This document shows, piece after piece, positions 38,491 through 48,580 of a DNA stretch of 64,000 bases. Source of the DNA: an uncultured Dysgonomonas sp. (GTDB lineage: Bacteria > Bacteroidota > Bacteroidia > Bacteroidales > Dysgonomonadaceae). The position numbers were made by a program, and so were the translations under genes. How positions within the stretch are numbered: the stretch's first letter is position 1; every line of letters starts with the position of its first letter. The stretch covers positions 1-64,000 of the forward strand of contig USOX01000008.1 of assembly GCA_900556485.1 (NCBI GenBank), given 5' to 3'. A model generated the notes under the pieces. That model worked only from the letters and a program-made list of their open reading frames with translations, was not told the DNA's origin and did not search any database.

Positions 38491-38530
38491 AAAAAATACC
38501 ATCTGATAAATTTATCAGATGGTATTTTTT
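38491..38530. terminator. Perfect 40-base palindromic terminator
   Basis: Bases 38491-38510 are exactly complementary to 38511-38530: an A tract, TACCATCTGATAAA, and its mirror ending in a T tract. It lies 22 bases after the stop codon of the 281-residue lipoprotein gene and ends the long SusCD-protease operon on the minus strand. Confidence 0.9.
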
Positions 38531-38552
38531 TATTGATTATATGATCAGTGGA

Positions 38553-39398
38553 TTATTTATAAGTGAATGTAAACATATCTGTTTTAATATCATCAGCACC
38601 TTCTATAGGTAATAAAGAATAAACAGATGTTGGGTATAATTTATCATTATATTCATAAACATACTTAAGAATTAAAGTTTCAGGAATACCCATCCAATTC
38701 AATGCTGTTGTTGTTGATTTTGAAGGATTATTTATATATCCTGGGTAAATTCCAAATCTTTCAGTTCCACTAAATATACAATACCAATATGGTAGTATTT
38801 CCTTACCTATAAATGATTTATTACTATCATACTCATATTCAGATGTTGTATTATAAGTTTCATTCAACACATCATCAAAATATGTTTTTGATGTAAGTTT
38901 CTTCATATTACCATTTGCATCATAAGTATAACTTGATACTACTTTAATAGTAAAAGTAGCGCCTGGCATACCTCCTGTAGTATTTAGTGTGCTTTCTGTC
39001 AATTTATCCCCATTTAATTGAAGAGTATATACTTTTGTATCGGAAACAGCACCCTCAAAATACTCTGAATATGTTGCTATTACCTTAGTTCCATCATAAA
39101 CAAACTCTGTAGAATTGAGTAATACATTACTTTCTTTTTTTTCTACCTTTACTAAAGCACCATTCGATCCATATGAAAAAGTCTCAACTGATGTTTTACC
39201 TCCATCTTCCTTTTTTAAAGTCTTTACTGTACCTTCAGCAGTATAATCATAAGTAAAAGTCATTCCATTAGGTCTTTCCATCTTAGCGATAAGCGGAGTT
39301 GGGTCTGGTGCTGGTGGATCATTATCATCATCACTACTACATGCAGTAAACAAACACACCGAAATAAAAATCGGCAAAAAATAAAATAATTTTTTCAT
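38553..39398 (-). CDS. Lipoprotein with YD/RHS-like beta repeats
   Basis: This 281-residue lipoprotein has Cys20 (LFTAC) followed by SSDDDNDPPAPDPTP, a surface-export type start with a Pro-rich stalk. The rest is a run of short beta-hairpin repeats (MTFTYDYTAEGTVKTL, VETFSYGSNGALVKVE, SSYTYDANGNMKKL, TSEYEYDSNKSF), resembling the DUF4595 or RHS/YD-repeat lipoproteins of Bacteroidales. No enzymatic motif was seen. It lies 59 bases after the BACON-domain gene and before a strong terminator, so it is probably the last gene of the SusCD-protease operon. Surface binding or scaffolding is the likely role. Confidence 0.8.
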   Translation of the reverse strand: MKKLFYFLPIFISVCLFTACSSDDDNDPPAPDPTPLIAKMERPNGMTFTYDYTAEGTVKTLKKEDGGKTSVETFSYGSNGALVKVEKKESNVLLNSTEFVYDGTKVIATYSEYFEGAVSDTKVYTLQLNGDKLTESTLNTTGGMPGATFTIKVVSSYTYDANGNMKKLTSKTYFDDVLNETYNTTSEYEYDSNKSFIGKEILPYWYCIFSGTERFGIYPGYINNPSKSTTTALNWMGIPETLILKYVYEYNDKLYPTSVYSLLPIEGADDIKTDMFTFTYK

Positions 39399-39457
39399 TG
39401 TAGTCTTTTTTAATTAATTAATTCAATTTATACAAGGGATAAAATTCCATTATTATA

Positions 39458-40879
39458 TTAGTCCATTACATTTATATACCAGTATTGTATAGAGCTACCT
39501 CTAACAAGGACATTCAGACCTAACAATACTCTTCCATCATTTACAATCCGGGTTATAATAGCATCCTCCGTTGTAAAAGAAAAACCATAATCCTGTTTGA
39601 TAAAGGCAGATGTACTTAATACAGATTTACTGTTCATATTATAAATAAAGCCTGTGGTAGAAGCCTGAGCAGGACAACTGAAGGAGAGCATTCCTTTATC
39701 GCTTACTGTTCTACCGGCACCATCTTCAAATCCACTCGGGTATTCTGTCAGAATAGTAAGAGTTTCGTTTTCTACATCGAATACCGCCGGAGAAGAAAAC
39801 TCAACTTGCACATTATCTACAGACTCAACTTTTCTGAATGTTACGGCCAGATACTTACCATTAGGGCTCATATTTGCTGTTTCGGCATATAGGATAGGTC
39901 TATCCAGCACTTCCACACCAACAAGAGAGCCCGATATCATCACATTTATTGTATGTTTTCTCATCTTATCAGCTCCTACAAAACCTACTTTGCCGTCCTT
40001 CCAATAGATAGCAGATTTATCATCCCAGATAGAACCATAGATAACAGAACCATCAGCAGAACAACCTCTGGCCATTGCGCCTTGTTCCAATAATTCTCCA
40101 AGGCCTGTTTTTTCCGGAACCGGTAATATTTCAGGATTACCATTAGTCCATTTTACAGGATAATCCAGTCTATCCGATTCTTTACGGGCATACCCAACCA
40201 TAATCTTACCATCTGCAGATATACCTTGTACTGTAGGCGATTTATATCCTGCAGGCAACTTAGGAATAATAATTTCATCCGATTCGTCATAATGGAAAGT
40301 AGTCCATGTAGTTTCGTCCATCAGTACCAATGTTCCATTATCAGAAATAGCTACTGCAACCGTATTCTTTTTCAACACTTTTTTAGTTGTTCTTTTTCCT
40401 GTGACAAGGTCAATAATGAAAGGTGTATATTCATATGATGATTCTCCTGTCAGTTGCGAATTTACTCCGGCTACATATCTACCATTTGTAGATACTGCTA
40501 CTTCCAGAGAGTTATTGTCCATCATACTGAATCCTACATTAGTACCCAGCTGGCTAACGTTTACAACCTCCACAGCATCTCCTGCCCTGAACACAAGCTG
40601 AGCCAGACGGTCAGAATTACTTTGGGTAGCAGTAGCCCCGATCTTTATAGAGCTATTGTCTTTCTCTTTCTCTACCACCCAGTCTCCAACATATTCTACT
40701 GTCCACGATTTGCTGGCTTCCACTTTTATTTCGAAAGTTTCAGTACCCTCCGGACTAAACGTAAAAGAGCTTGATGACAGTCTTACATAATTGGCATCTT
40801 TATCTTCGCATCCTACCAGCGTCAGCAAGAATACAGGTAGAATAAATGCTCCAATATATCTTAAAATAGTATTCATCAT
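39458..40879 (-). CDS. BACON-domain lipoprotein with propeller-like C-terminal part
   Basis: This 473-residue lipoprotein has Cys24 (LVGC) followed by EDKD; Met2 is an alternative start. Residues about 31-112 match a BACON-type beta-sandwich (FTFSPEGTETFEIKVEASKSW, then VVNVSQLG), often found in surface proteins that bind mucin or other glycoproteins. Residues 115-473 contain repeated short motifs such as VAVSTNGRYVAGVN, AISDNGTLVLMDE, GISADGKIMVGY, GCSADGSVIYGS and NMSPNGKYLAVTF, typical of a beta-propeller. It probably binds substrate at the cell surface. It belongs to the SusCD-protease operon. Confidence 0.85.
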   Translation of the reverse strand: MMNTILRYIGAFILPVFLLTLVGCEDKDANYVRLSSSSFTFSPEGTETFEIKVEASKSWTVEYVGDWVVEKEKDNSSIKIGATATQSNSDRLAQLVFRAGDAVEVVNVSQLGTNVGFSMMDNNSLEVAVSTNGRYVAGVNSQLTGESSYEYTPFIIDLVTGKRTTKKVLKKNTVAVAISDNGTLVLMDETTWTTFHYDESDEIIIPKLPAGYKSPTVQGISADGKIMVGYARKESDRLDYPVKWTNGNPEILPVPEKTGLGELLEQGAMARGCSADGSVIYGSIWDDKSAIYWKDGKVGFVGADKMRKHTINVMISGSLVGVEVLDRPILYAETANMSPNGKYLAVTFRKVESVDNVQVEFSSPAVFDVENETLTILTEYPSGFEDGAGRTVSDKGMLSFSCPAQASTTGFIYNMNSKSVLSTSAFIKQDYGFSFTTEDAIITRIVNDGRVLLGLNVLVRGSSIQYWYINVMD

Positions 40880-40919
40880 TCTTGTTATTTATATTAATAT
40901 ATTTATCGAAGTATGGATA

Positions 40920-42383
40920 TTAGTCTTTCTTTGGTAATGTTTTAAATATGCTGCGTTTTAGCTTGCTCCAGCCTCCACTTGGGCCATTACTGTTCATTAC
41001 CATATAATACACATAATATTCTTTATCTGCCTCAGCTGTTCTTTCAGGGAAAGTAGGAGTAATTGCTCCATAACAGTAAGCCCAATATCCATCGAGGTGT
41101 AGAAAATCTTCAATATACCCATCGTAATACTCAGAAGATGTTTTTAACTCTTCCACCCATTCTGCATCAAATGTTTGATAAACGAGTCCCAAAGCATGTT
41201 CATTTGGATAAAATTCGTAGAAAGCCCCTTCGGATGTAATATTAGAAATTGTAAGTTCAACATCTGCCACCCCTGCATTATCATTATATGCCGGAGTTTT
41301 AAATTTGAAACGTTGGATAGCAAACGGCTTATTGTCTTTATCATAAATCAAGACATAAGCTTCCATTGGATGGTTAAACGGATCTAACTCTCCTAATAAC
41401 AATTTCGGAGTCAGATGGCTCATTTTCAGAGTACCGCCATATCCTATAGTAACCAATCCGTTATTCGCTTCTGTCCAGCGGTTAGCCATTGTCAGAATGT
41501 CTCCTTTCCAATAAATTTCATTATTAATAAGATCCTCATGCTCTCCTTCTCTTGCAACAAAAACAGAAATCTTCCCGCACTTATCATTCGGAGTAAAGCT
41601 GTAGTCTCCATTATATATATCTATATAATCTATATTAAAGCTCACCTCAGGTGCTTCATTTCGTCCGGCTGTTTTGATCTTTATTTCTTTTGTTTCAGTA
41701 GGCTCATCGCTCAAACGGTCGTAAGCTTTAACAAAAAAGACATATTCCGTATTTGCTTCAAGATTGAAGTAAGAAGCTGTATATTGTGAGATTTCTTCTT
41801 TTGTCAACATACCCTCAAGAGTACCTTCTTCAAAATCAATTATATCACCATCTTTTCCTAATCCAAAAACATATTTGTAGTATTCGGTACTTGACTTAAT
41901 AGTAAACGCTACTGCATTTGAAGTCAGATACTGTCGCTCTGTCTCAAAGTCATTCAATGGTTTGCGGGTTTTCACTTTTACCGAAGCTATTGGCCCGGCA
42001 GTTCCATCTGCATCGTAAGCTCTTGCAAAAACTGTATATACAGAATTCTCTTCCAAACCTTGAAATATAACAGTATTTTCGGCTCTTCCTTCAACTTCCT
42101 TAATACCTGAATATGTTCCGGCAATGAAAGCATCTCTATTAGCCTCATCTCCTATTGCATATACATAGCGGGTAGTAACTTCGTTAGGTTGGAACACCAC
42201 AGTAAATTTATCACTGCTTGTTGTAATTATTTTTTCTAATGTAACCGAAGGTGATAACAACGGCTCTTTATCATCGCCATCGCAACTGGTAAAAAACATT
42301 CCGAATGCAATAACCAGTACGGACATATATGAATAAAGTAAATTTTTACTTTTCATTTTTAGACATGAATTTAAATTAAACAT
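40920..42383 (-). CDS. Lipoprotein with fibronectin-III-like repeats
   Basis: The longest reading has 487 residues, but Met10 at 42356 is the better start, since it begins a regular lipoprotein signal ending FFTSC (Cys34 in the long numbering). At least two repeats of about 95 residues resemble fibronectin type III modules (TVFARAYDADGTAGPIASVKVKT and FFVKAYDRLSDEPTETKEIKIKT). A third divergent part follows (YYVYYMVMNSNGPSGGW). No catalytic motif was recognised. The gene lies 11 bases after the PorV/PorQ-like gene, in the protease operon, and may present or bind protein substrate at the surface. Confidence 0.82.
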   Translation of the reverse strand: MFNLNSCLKMKSKNLLYSYMSVLVIAFGMFFTSCDGDDKEPLLSPSVTLEKIITTSSDKFTVVFQPNEVTTRYVYAIGDEANRDAFIAGTYSGIKEVEGRAENTVIFQGLEENSVYTVFARAYDADGTAGPIASVKVKTRKPLNDFETERQYLTSNAVAFTIKSSTEYYKYVFGLGKDGDIIDFEEGTLEGMLTKEEISQYTASYFNLEANTEYVFFVKAYDRLSDEPTETKEIKIKTAGRNEAPEVSFNIDYIDIYNGDYSFTPNDKCGKISVFVAREGEHEDLINNEIYWKGDILTMANRWTEANNGLVTIGYGGTLKMSHLTPKLLLGELDPFNHPMEAYVLIYDKDNKPFAIQRFKFKTPAYNDNAGVADVELTISNITSEGAFYEFYPNEHALGLVYQTFDAEWVEELKTSSEYYDGYIEDFLHLDGYWAYCYGAITPTFPERTAEADKEYYVYYMVMNSNGPSGGWSKLKRSIFKTLPKKD

Positions 42384-42394
42384 TTAATGGCTGA

Positions 42395-43327
42395 TTAAAA
42401 GTTAACACCTACTGTTACACGCCACACATCTTTCATAATACTAGAATCCTCAGCCAAAATATATGAGAAATCTGCAACGACAGGCCCGATATAAACACCT
42501 CCACCTACAGAACCATAGTTTCCGACCGATTTGTTCTCGCTGCTCAGGTTATAACCACCCCGAACTGCAACCATCTTCCGGAACATATATTCAGCACCAA
42601 CTCCTCCCGAGAAGAAAGTAAAGTCGCTAGGCATAAAATTATAGCGTCCTTCCAACGATCCGGTTATCAGATGATCGCTGGCTACCGACAAACGATACGC
42701 ACCACCAGCCTTCACATTTGCAGGCATACGGTATTCACCAAATCCATAATCGACCAACATACCTAAATTGGAAGCTGTAACAGCAGCGCTATAAGCATCT
42801 TTACGATAATAAAGTCCTAAGTCTAAAGCAATTGATTTTCCGTTTTTTATTCCCGGTCCTTCATTTACCTTTGAGTGTACATACCGAAGGTTGGTAGAAA
42901 GGCTTAATTCGTCTGTCATCTTCCGGGCATACCCTAAATCAATGATCATGTCATATGGTTTTACAGATGTATAGGTAAGCCCATCATTTGTATTCTGTAT
43001 TTCATCTGCTTTAAAATATCTTACACCTGCTGTAAGAGCATGAGTCTCATTCAGTCTGTAATATCCTCCTACTGTATGAAGCGTATTATCTCCATACAAA
43101 GAAGAAAGTCCGTAAGAAACGGCTGTCTTCTTAGAAGGCTCAGCAAATATAATTCCTGCAGTATTTCGATATAATGAGAAAGCATTTGCGTCTAATGCCA
43201 CGCCGGCACCTCCAAAGCCTGCTACTCTGGCATCAGTCTCTATCCCGGCAGATGCTACCATTTGTGCCTTTGATTCTATAACACAAAGGAGCAAAAGAGG
43301 GAGTATTATTTTCGTCAGCTTGATCAT
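42395..43327 (-). CDS. PorV/PorQ-family outer-membrane protein
   Basis: This 310-residue protein has a signal peptide over 1-21 (ESKAQ). The start of the mature part, GIETDARVAGFGGAGVALDANAFSLYRNTAGI (residues 28-59), matches the PorV/PorQ pattern in which a Gly-rich start is followed by N-x-AG. The remainder alternates as a FadL-like barrel and ends in VTVGVNF. PorV carries type IX cargo from the translocon to the attachment complex, and PorQ is also part of T9SS. Its ATG overlaps the stop of the upstream subtilisin gene by four bases, so translation is coupled. The adjacent protease has a T9SS tail, so this looks like a dedicated shuttle for one cargo; that is inferred. Confidence 0.9.
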   Translation of the reverse strand: MIKLTKIILPLLLLCVIESKAQMVASAGIETDARVAGFGGAGVALDANAFSLYRNTAGIIFAEPSKKTAVSYGLSSLYGDNTLHTVGGYYRLNETHALTAGVRYFKADEIQNTNDGLTYTSVKPYDMIIDLGYARKMTDELSLSTNLRYVHSKVNEGPGIKNGKSIALDLGLYYRKDAYSAAVTASNLGMLVDYGFGEYRMPANVKAGGAYRLSVASDHLITGSLEGRYNFMPSDFTFFSGGVGAEYMFRKMVAVRGGYNLSSENKSVGNYGSVGGGVYIGPVVADFSYILAEDSSIMKDVWRVTVGVNF

Positions 43328-46140
43328 AATTTGGTTATATTTCTAGTAATTTCTTCGTTTTTATACTTAATCACAATTTGGTAATTACCTGCTTTCAGTT
43401 TACTGATATTAATTGTTGCAGGAGCTGTTGGGGTAATATCTGCACTCTGATTATGCACTTTTGCACCTCCCATTGTGTATAAAGTCACATCTATTGAGCC
43501 TTTCACACTTTCTCCCATACGTATATTCAGCAAACCATCTTTCTTAACCGGAACCGGATATAAGTCAACCTTATTATCTGAATTGCGGCAAGTAACATCA
43601 AAAGATACTTTCGTTTCTGTATCAACATCTATTGCCGAAACTGTAATCTTAGCTGTACCATAATCCTGAGATGTTATAGTGAGAACACCTGCGCTTTCTG
43701 TAGCACTGATTATAGATGAAGCATTAGATTCCACGGCAAAACTTATTGCGTCGCCATCTTTATCTTTGAAATGCTCTTGTAAATTGAAAGTCTTAGATTC
43801 TCCTTTATTCTGGAACAATATGCTTCCAAATTCTTTTACCAATTGTGGTGCATAAAAAATTACAGAGTAAGGGATATCAATTATAGCAGATACTCCTTGT
43901 GCATCTTTAACCTCTAATTTTGCTAAATAGTCTCCTGTAGTAATCAGAGCTGCATTTATTTTCAGAATTAACTGATTACCCTGACGTTCCATAGTAGCTG
44001 CATTACTTCCCGGAGTGAAAGTATAGCTCCAGGCATAACCTTCTATATCATGAACATCTAAACGAAACTCTTTATATTCAGTTTTTCTTAATCCTATTGT
44101 TTCTGGTAGACCTTCAACAACCGGAGCCCTGTTAGGTATAAGCTGTCCGGTAATAGTGGAGGAAAGGGAAATATTACCATCAGTATCAACTCCTGCAATA
44201 GAGATGTAATATTTTTTGTCCATCTCTAATGTATTAAGCTCAAGTATTAGCTTATCTCCTACATTTTTGCCTGTAGTTGGCACTGTGATAATATTAGCAC
44301 CAACTGGTAATTGAGAAAAATCTACACCATATGTATCTTCTTCACTCACCAGAATTCTATAACTATCAGCTTTACCATTATCTGCATCAGCTGTTACTCT
44401 CCATGTAAGAAGTATCCTTTCGAAAGTACAATCGGCTGTTATATCACCTACACGGTCTGGAGCAATAGTTCCTGCATCTGCCAACGCTTTATATGCATTA
44501 ATATACCCTTTACCCATTGGTAAAAGATCGGAATTGAACCATAAGGTAGTTTCGTTAGTAGCAGCTAGAAGTTTTTGTTTCAATTGTTCATTTGTGAAGT
44601 CATTGAAAGTCCCATCACTCTTTACTCCAAACTTAGATACAATTAAAGCGGCTACTCCTGATGCATGAGGACATGCCATTGAGGTACCTTCCTGAAATCC
44701 ATACTGACCGCCAATAATAGTACTAAAAACCTGAGTTCCTGCTTCATAATCGCCTTGGCCTCCAGGAGCGGCTACATGCACCCATGGCCCATAATTTGAA
44801 TACGATGCTTTTTGATAATCGGGAGCAAAAGAAGCCACAGAAAATATTCTTGGATACGATGAAGGTAATACCAATTCATTCAGGTCACTGTTTCCGGTAG
44901 CGAAAATTACGATTCCTCCCTTCATGGGTCCTGTCTGATTACCAAATTCATCCATACCTGCTTTATCTATAAAGTAGTCAATTCCTTCTTTATCTGACTG
45001 CATTAACTCTCCGGCAGTTCCTCTCCAAGCATACTCCCAACTGTTCTGAGCAATTACAGCCCCATTGTTAGCTGCGTATATAAAGACTTCACCTCTTTTT
45101 TCATCTTCTACCACATCGTCTTCATTCTTTTCATAATTATGTTGGAATATCTGACAACTCATAAGTCTTACTCCGCTATTCAGAGAACCATTTCCTCCAG
45201 CTACACCACAGCCCCCAACTCCATTATTATTTACAGCAGCTACAGTTCCTGCTACGTGAGTTCCATGCTCATGAGGAGTAATCAGTGATGTGTCTGCCAC
45301 AAAGTTATAACCATGTATATCATCTTTATAACCATTTCCATCATCATCAACATCCTTTGCTCCTGATTTTTCCAGTGTATTAACCCATAAATTTTGAGTC
45401 AGATCCGGATGGTCTATCTGAATACCTCCATCTATTATAGCTACAATAACCTGAGGCTTTCCGGTCTCTATTTCCCAGGCTTTATATAGATTTATATCAG
45501 CTCCCGGACGAGATTTACGAAGTACTCCTTCATTATGGTAATGCCACTGATGTTTTAATAGAGGATCATTAAAATTGCTCGAAATTTTTGCAACACCTGC
45601 ATTACGGGCAGCAATCAGATTCTTTGCATCTTTTTCAGATACAGGAGTTATTTTACTCCCTTCTATCCTTTTTATCTTCAAAATAGGTTCAACTACTTCT
45701 ATCCCCTCAAGGTTTAATGTTCTATTATAAGCTTGAGTCATAGACTTATCTTCATCAAAATAAAGATCATACCATAGATGAAGTCCTGACTGGCGCATTT
45801 TATTCTCATGCTTTCCTCCATGGCGAAAAGCTCTTTTTATATTTGTAACACCAAGATCCCTGCAGAGTTTATCAACAGACTCAACACCTGTTGAAGCATT
45901 TCCTAAGATAACTTCCGGCTTAAATCTGGCCTCAGCTTCAATAGTCAGTTTTATTCTTAGTACTCCGGACTTTACATATTCTTTTTTCTCCAAAGGATAA
46001 TTTATCCCTCCGCCACCATTATCTACATCGTTCTTTGGCTCATAATCTTCCGTTGAACAACCGGAAAGAATAAGTACCAATGTGGCAAAAATAAATGACA
46101 AATATTTTTTCATTCCATTAAGGATATTTTGTTTAATCAT
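43324..46140 (-). CDS. Subtilisin-family (S8) serine protease with T9SS C-terminal sorting domain
   Basis: The longest reading has 938 residues; Met10 at 46113 is the likely start because a lipoprotein signal with Cys28 (LILSGC) follows directly. Residues about 50-200 are a prodomain-like region. The S8 catalytic domain spans about 215-560, with Asp237 (AIIDGGI), His292 (HGTHVAG), oxyanion Asn417 (ATGNS) and Ser487 (GTSMACPHASG), so the triad is complete. A fibronectin-III-like module and Ig/cadherin-like domains follow. The last about 80 residues (LYPVPVKKDGLLNIRM to KAGNYQIVIKYKNEE) are a type A Por secretion tail. A lipobox and a T9SS tail together are unusual. It lies 6 bases after a SusCD-linked lipoprotein and overlaps the PorV-like gene. 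Confidence 0.95.
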   Translation of the reverse strand: MIKQNILNGMKKYLSFIFATLVLILSGCSTEDYEPKNDVDNGGGGINYPLEKKEYVKSGVLRIKLTIEAEARFKPEVILGNASTGVESVDKLCRDLGVTNIKRAFRHGGKHENKMRQSGLHLWYDLYFDEDKSMTQAYNRTLNLEGIEVVEPILKIKRIEGSKITPVSEKDAKNLIAARNAGVAKISSNFNDPLLKHQWHYHNEGVLRKSRPGADINLYKAWEIETGKPQVIVAIIDGGIQIDHPDLTQNLWVNTLEKSGAKDVDDDGNGYKDDIHGYNFVADTSLITPHEHGTHVAGTVAAVNNNGVGGCGVAGGNGSLNSGVRLMSCQIFQHNYEKNEDDVVEDEKRGEVFIYAANNGAVIAQNSWEYAWRGTAGELMQSDKEGIDYFIDKAGMDEFGNQTGPMKGGIVIFATGNSDLNELVLPSSYPRIFSVASFAPDYQKASYSNYGPWVHVAAPGGQGDYEAGTQVFSTIIGGQYGFQEGTSMACPHASGVAALIVSKFGVKSDGTFNDFTNEQLKQKLLAATNETTLWFNSDLLPMGKGYINAYKALADAGTIAPDRVGDITADCTFERILLTWRVTADADNGKADSYRILVSEEDTYGVDFSQLPVGANIITVPTTGKNVGDKLILELNTLEMDKKYYISIAGVDTDGNISLSSTITGQLIPNRAPVVEGLPETIGLRKTEYKEFRLDVHDIEGYAWSYTFTPGSNAATMERQGNQLILKINAALITTGDYLAKLEVKDAQGVSAIIDIPYSVIFYAPQLVKEFGSILFQNKGESKTFNLQEHFKDKDGDAISFAVESNASSIISATESAGVLTITSQDYGTAKITVSAIDVDTETKVSFDVTCRNSDNKVDLYPVPVKKDGLLNIRMGESVKGSIDVTLYTMGGAKVHNQSADITPTAPATINISKLKAGNYQIVIKYKNEEITRNITKL

Positions 46141-46146
46141 TTCGTA

Positions 46147-47028
46147 TTATTTATTTTTAGTCATAGTAGCATTCTCTTTCCATACATTGTAGAACCAAGA
46201 AAGTTCTCCTTTATCATTAGCTCCGATAAGCCCGAAACCATCTTTGAACGTGAAGACCATTTGCTCTACTCCTTCAACAGTTTTTCTTTCAAATTTTCCT
46301 TTGATCGGCTTATTACGGTCATAAAGAACTTGTTTACCATCCAATTTAGCCCATGATAGATAAACTCCCATTCCATCAAAGCTTCCAATATATCGGAATG
46401 GTTGTATTTCTACATCATATTCCCAGTTCTCTCTTATTTCAGTAAACTTAACTTCGGCTGCTCCACCAAGGTTAAAATCTATGAACATATTATTAAGAGT
46501 TTCATCTTCGCCTCTGAAAGAACATTTTCCTGTAGAATTCATGTCATCAAAAGCATTCACTCCTCTGATTGTATATATTCCTTCAACAAAGTTTTTCTCT
46601 TTTATATCCAACATGCAGGTAGATTTCGTACCAAGACTAGCTCCATCCGCTGTTGTTATATGAAATGTAATCCTCCGGTTTTTCTCCACTTCTTCATTTT
46701 CTACATGAAGTCCGGTTTCAAAGTTTACAGATTTCATATCCGGGGTTATCCGCAAAGTTTCTGTTGTGATTATAAAGTCTTTATCTTTTTCGAAACCTGC
46801 AGAGTGTTCCTTTACTGTAACATTAACTATAATATCGCCATCACGTTTTTCGTCGCTTGATGCAACAATAGGTATTGTCAGGAAAGTTACCGTTTCTTTT
46901 ACAGCAACAATCTCTTCTTCGAATTCTACAGTAGCTTTAACTGTGTTTATCGAGTTATCATTACTATCGCAAGCTATAATGAAAACCGGCAAACAAACTA
47001 CCATAAAGAATATTTTGATATATTTCAT
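46147..47028 (-). CDS. SusCD-linked surface lipoprotein (DUF4984/DUF4843-like)
   Basis: This 293-residue lipoprotein has Cys20 (FIIAC) followed by DSNDN. Residues 30-145 form a Calx-beta/fimbrillin-like beta domain (ITTETLRITPDMKSVNFETGL is characteristic of DUF4843-type proteins found after SusD). Residues 150-293 form a second beta domain (FVEGIYTIRG, FTFKDGFGLIGAND). Such proteins usually act as auxiliary surface binding proteins of SusCD loci. It follows susD by 19 bases and precedes the protease gene by 6 bases. The exact family number is uncertain. Confidence 0.8.
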   Translation of the reverse strand: MKYIKIFFMVVCLPVFIIACDSNDNSINTVKATVEFEEEIVAVKETVTFLTIPIVASSDEKRDGDIIVNVTVKEHSAGFEKDKDFIITTETLRITPDMKSVNFETGLHVENEEVEKNRRITFHITTADGASLGTKSTCMLDIKEKNFVEGIYTIRGVNAFDDMNSTGKCSFRGEDETLNNMFIDFNLGGAAEVKFTEIRENWEYDVEIQPFRYIGSFDGMGVYLSWAKLDGKQVLYDRNKPIKGKFERKTVEGVEQMVFTFKDGFGLIGANDKGELSWFYNVWKENATMTKNK

Positions 47029-47047
47029 AATTGTAATTTATTTATTA

Positions 47048-48559
47048 TTAATAGCCTGGATTCTGATGATTTCTTATCTGAGGATTAGCATCCATTTCGG
47101 CTTTAGGTATAGGCCACACCAAACGATAATCATTTGGCTCATAACTAAGGCGATGCACATTTCCGAGTTTATTGATAAGGATATCATTTTGTCCTTCCGA
47201 ACGGTTAAAACCTATCCCCCAACGTTTGAGATCCCCCAATCGGAAACCTTCTCCTAAAAGTTCGCGTTGACGCTCTTCCCTGATTTTATTTATAAGGCTT
47301 TCTCCATTATGCTGTTGTGATACATAACCGGATATACGCTTCGACTTCAAAGTGTTTAAGTGCTGATTTGCTTTTGAGCTATATCCTAAATAAGCTGCTG
47401 CTTCTGCTGCAATCAGATATTGCTCTGCCAAACGGAATGGTTTAGACATATTTGTATAATTATTACTCGAAACGAATAACTGTGGATTTCCCGGATATTT
47501 AGAGAAAGCATAGATTTCGCCGCTACCTTCAGCCAAGCTTATATTCCGCTTAACTAAATAAGAACCAGTTCTATAATCCTTATCTTTATCAAATAAATCG
47601 GATGTAGCCTTAGTCGGTATAAAAGAAGGATTATTTACATTGGATAAAAAGTAAGATCCGGATGCATATCCCAAATGTTGATTTGTCATACTCACTCTCC
47701 AGATAGCCTCATCTGCCACATCATATTTCCATAAATCAAGCAATTTTTGAGTATCTCCTGCAAGTGAATATTTCCCCGAACCTATAACTTCTTCCGACTT
47801 TTTCAATGCCTCCGTATAATCTTCCATTACCAAAGCAACCCTGGCTTGTAAAGCTTTTACTGCATACGATGTTATATAAGGGCTCTTTGCAGCTGGAGCT
47901 GCATTTGCAAGTGTTTCGTAATCTAATAAATAAGGTAATGCTGCATCCAAATCTTTTTTTATCAGATCATAAGTTTCTGCCAGCGTGCTGCGTCCCGGAT
48001 ATTTATCATTTTCATTGGTTGGTTCGTAAACAACAGACAGTGGCAAACCACCATTCGATTTAGTTGCTGTATTTTTATTGTAAGCACCACAGAATTTATC
48101 AGCTAAATTGAAATAGCAAAATGCCCGCATAAAAAATGCTTCGCCTAAATAACGGCGTAACTCTTTTTTATCATTACCTGAATACATATTACTATTATCA
48201 ATAATCTCCATCTTACCGATAATAAAATTAGTAGCACCAATGGTTGCATAAAGACCACCCCATACTGCTTCAAACTCTTCCATTTCGGGTTGCAAGGAGC
48301 CTGAATACAATGCATTCAGAGCACCTCCATTTCCTATTACAGCATGATAACCATCAGTCTGAATATCTCCATAAAGGACAAAACCGCCTGTAGTTATGCC
48401 TCTCATACTTACATAGAGGCCATTACGATAGCTCCGACAATCGGACAGTGTTTGAATAGCCTCATCTTCTTCCAGCACTCCATATGGTTTTTTATCCATA
48501 TCGCATGAAGAGCTAATGAATACAAGAAGGAGTGTGAATAATATATTTATTTTTTTCAT
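47048..48559 (-). CDS. SusD/RagB-like outer-membrane lipoprotein
   Basis: This 503-residue lipoprotein has Cys19 (ISSSC) followed by DMDKKPYG. SusD family features are the FMRAFCYFNLADKFCG helix, REERQRELLGEGFRLGDLKRWG and the C-terminal LVWPIPKAEMDANPQIRNHQNPGY. No carbohydrate-active enzyme is in the operon, whereas a secreted subtilisin is, so the cargo is more likely peptide or glycopeptide; the RagAB pair of Porphyromonas, which imports peptides, is a precedent. It follows susC by 21 bases. Confidence 0.96.
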   Translation of the reverse strand: MKKINILFTLLLVFISSSCDMDKKPYGVLEEDEAIQTLSDCRSYRNGLYVSMRGITTGGFVLYGDIQTDGYHAVIGNGGALNALYSGSLQPEMEEFEAVWGGLYATIGATNFIIGKMEIIDNSNMYSGNDKKELRRYLGEAFFMRAFCYFNLADKFCGAYNKNTATKSNGGLPLSVVYEPTNENDKYPGRSTLAETYDLIKKDLDAALPYLLDYETLANAAPAAKSPYITSYAVKALQARVALVMEDYTEALKKSEEVIGSGKYSLAGDTQKLLDLWKYDVADEAIWRVSMTNQHLGYASGSYFLSNVNNPSFIPTKATSDLFDKDKDYRTGSYLVKRNISLAEGSGEIYAFSKYPGNPQLFVSSNNYTNMSKPFRLAEQYLIAAEAAAYLGYSSKANQHLNTLKSKRISGYVSQQHNGESLINKIREERQRELLGEGFRLGDLKRWGIGFNRSEGQNDILINKLGNVHRLSYEPNDYRLVWPIPKAEMDANPQIRNHQNPGY

Positions 48560-48580
48560 ATTCTTTTTATCTTAGTCTAT

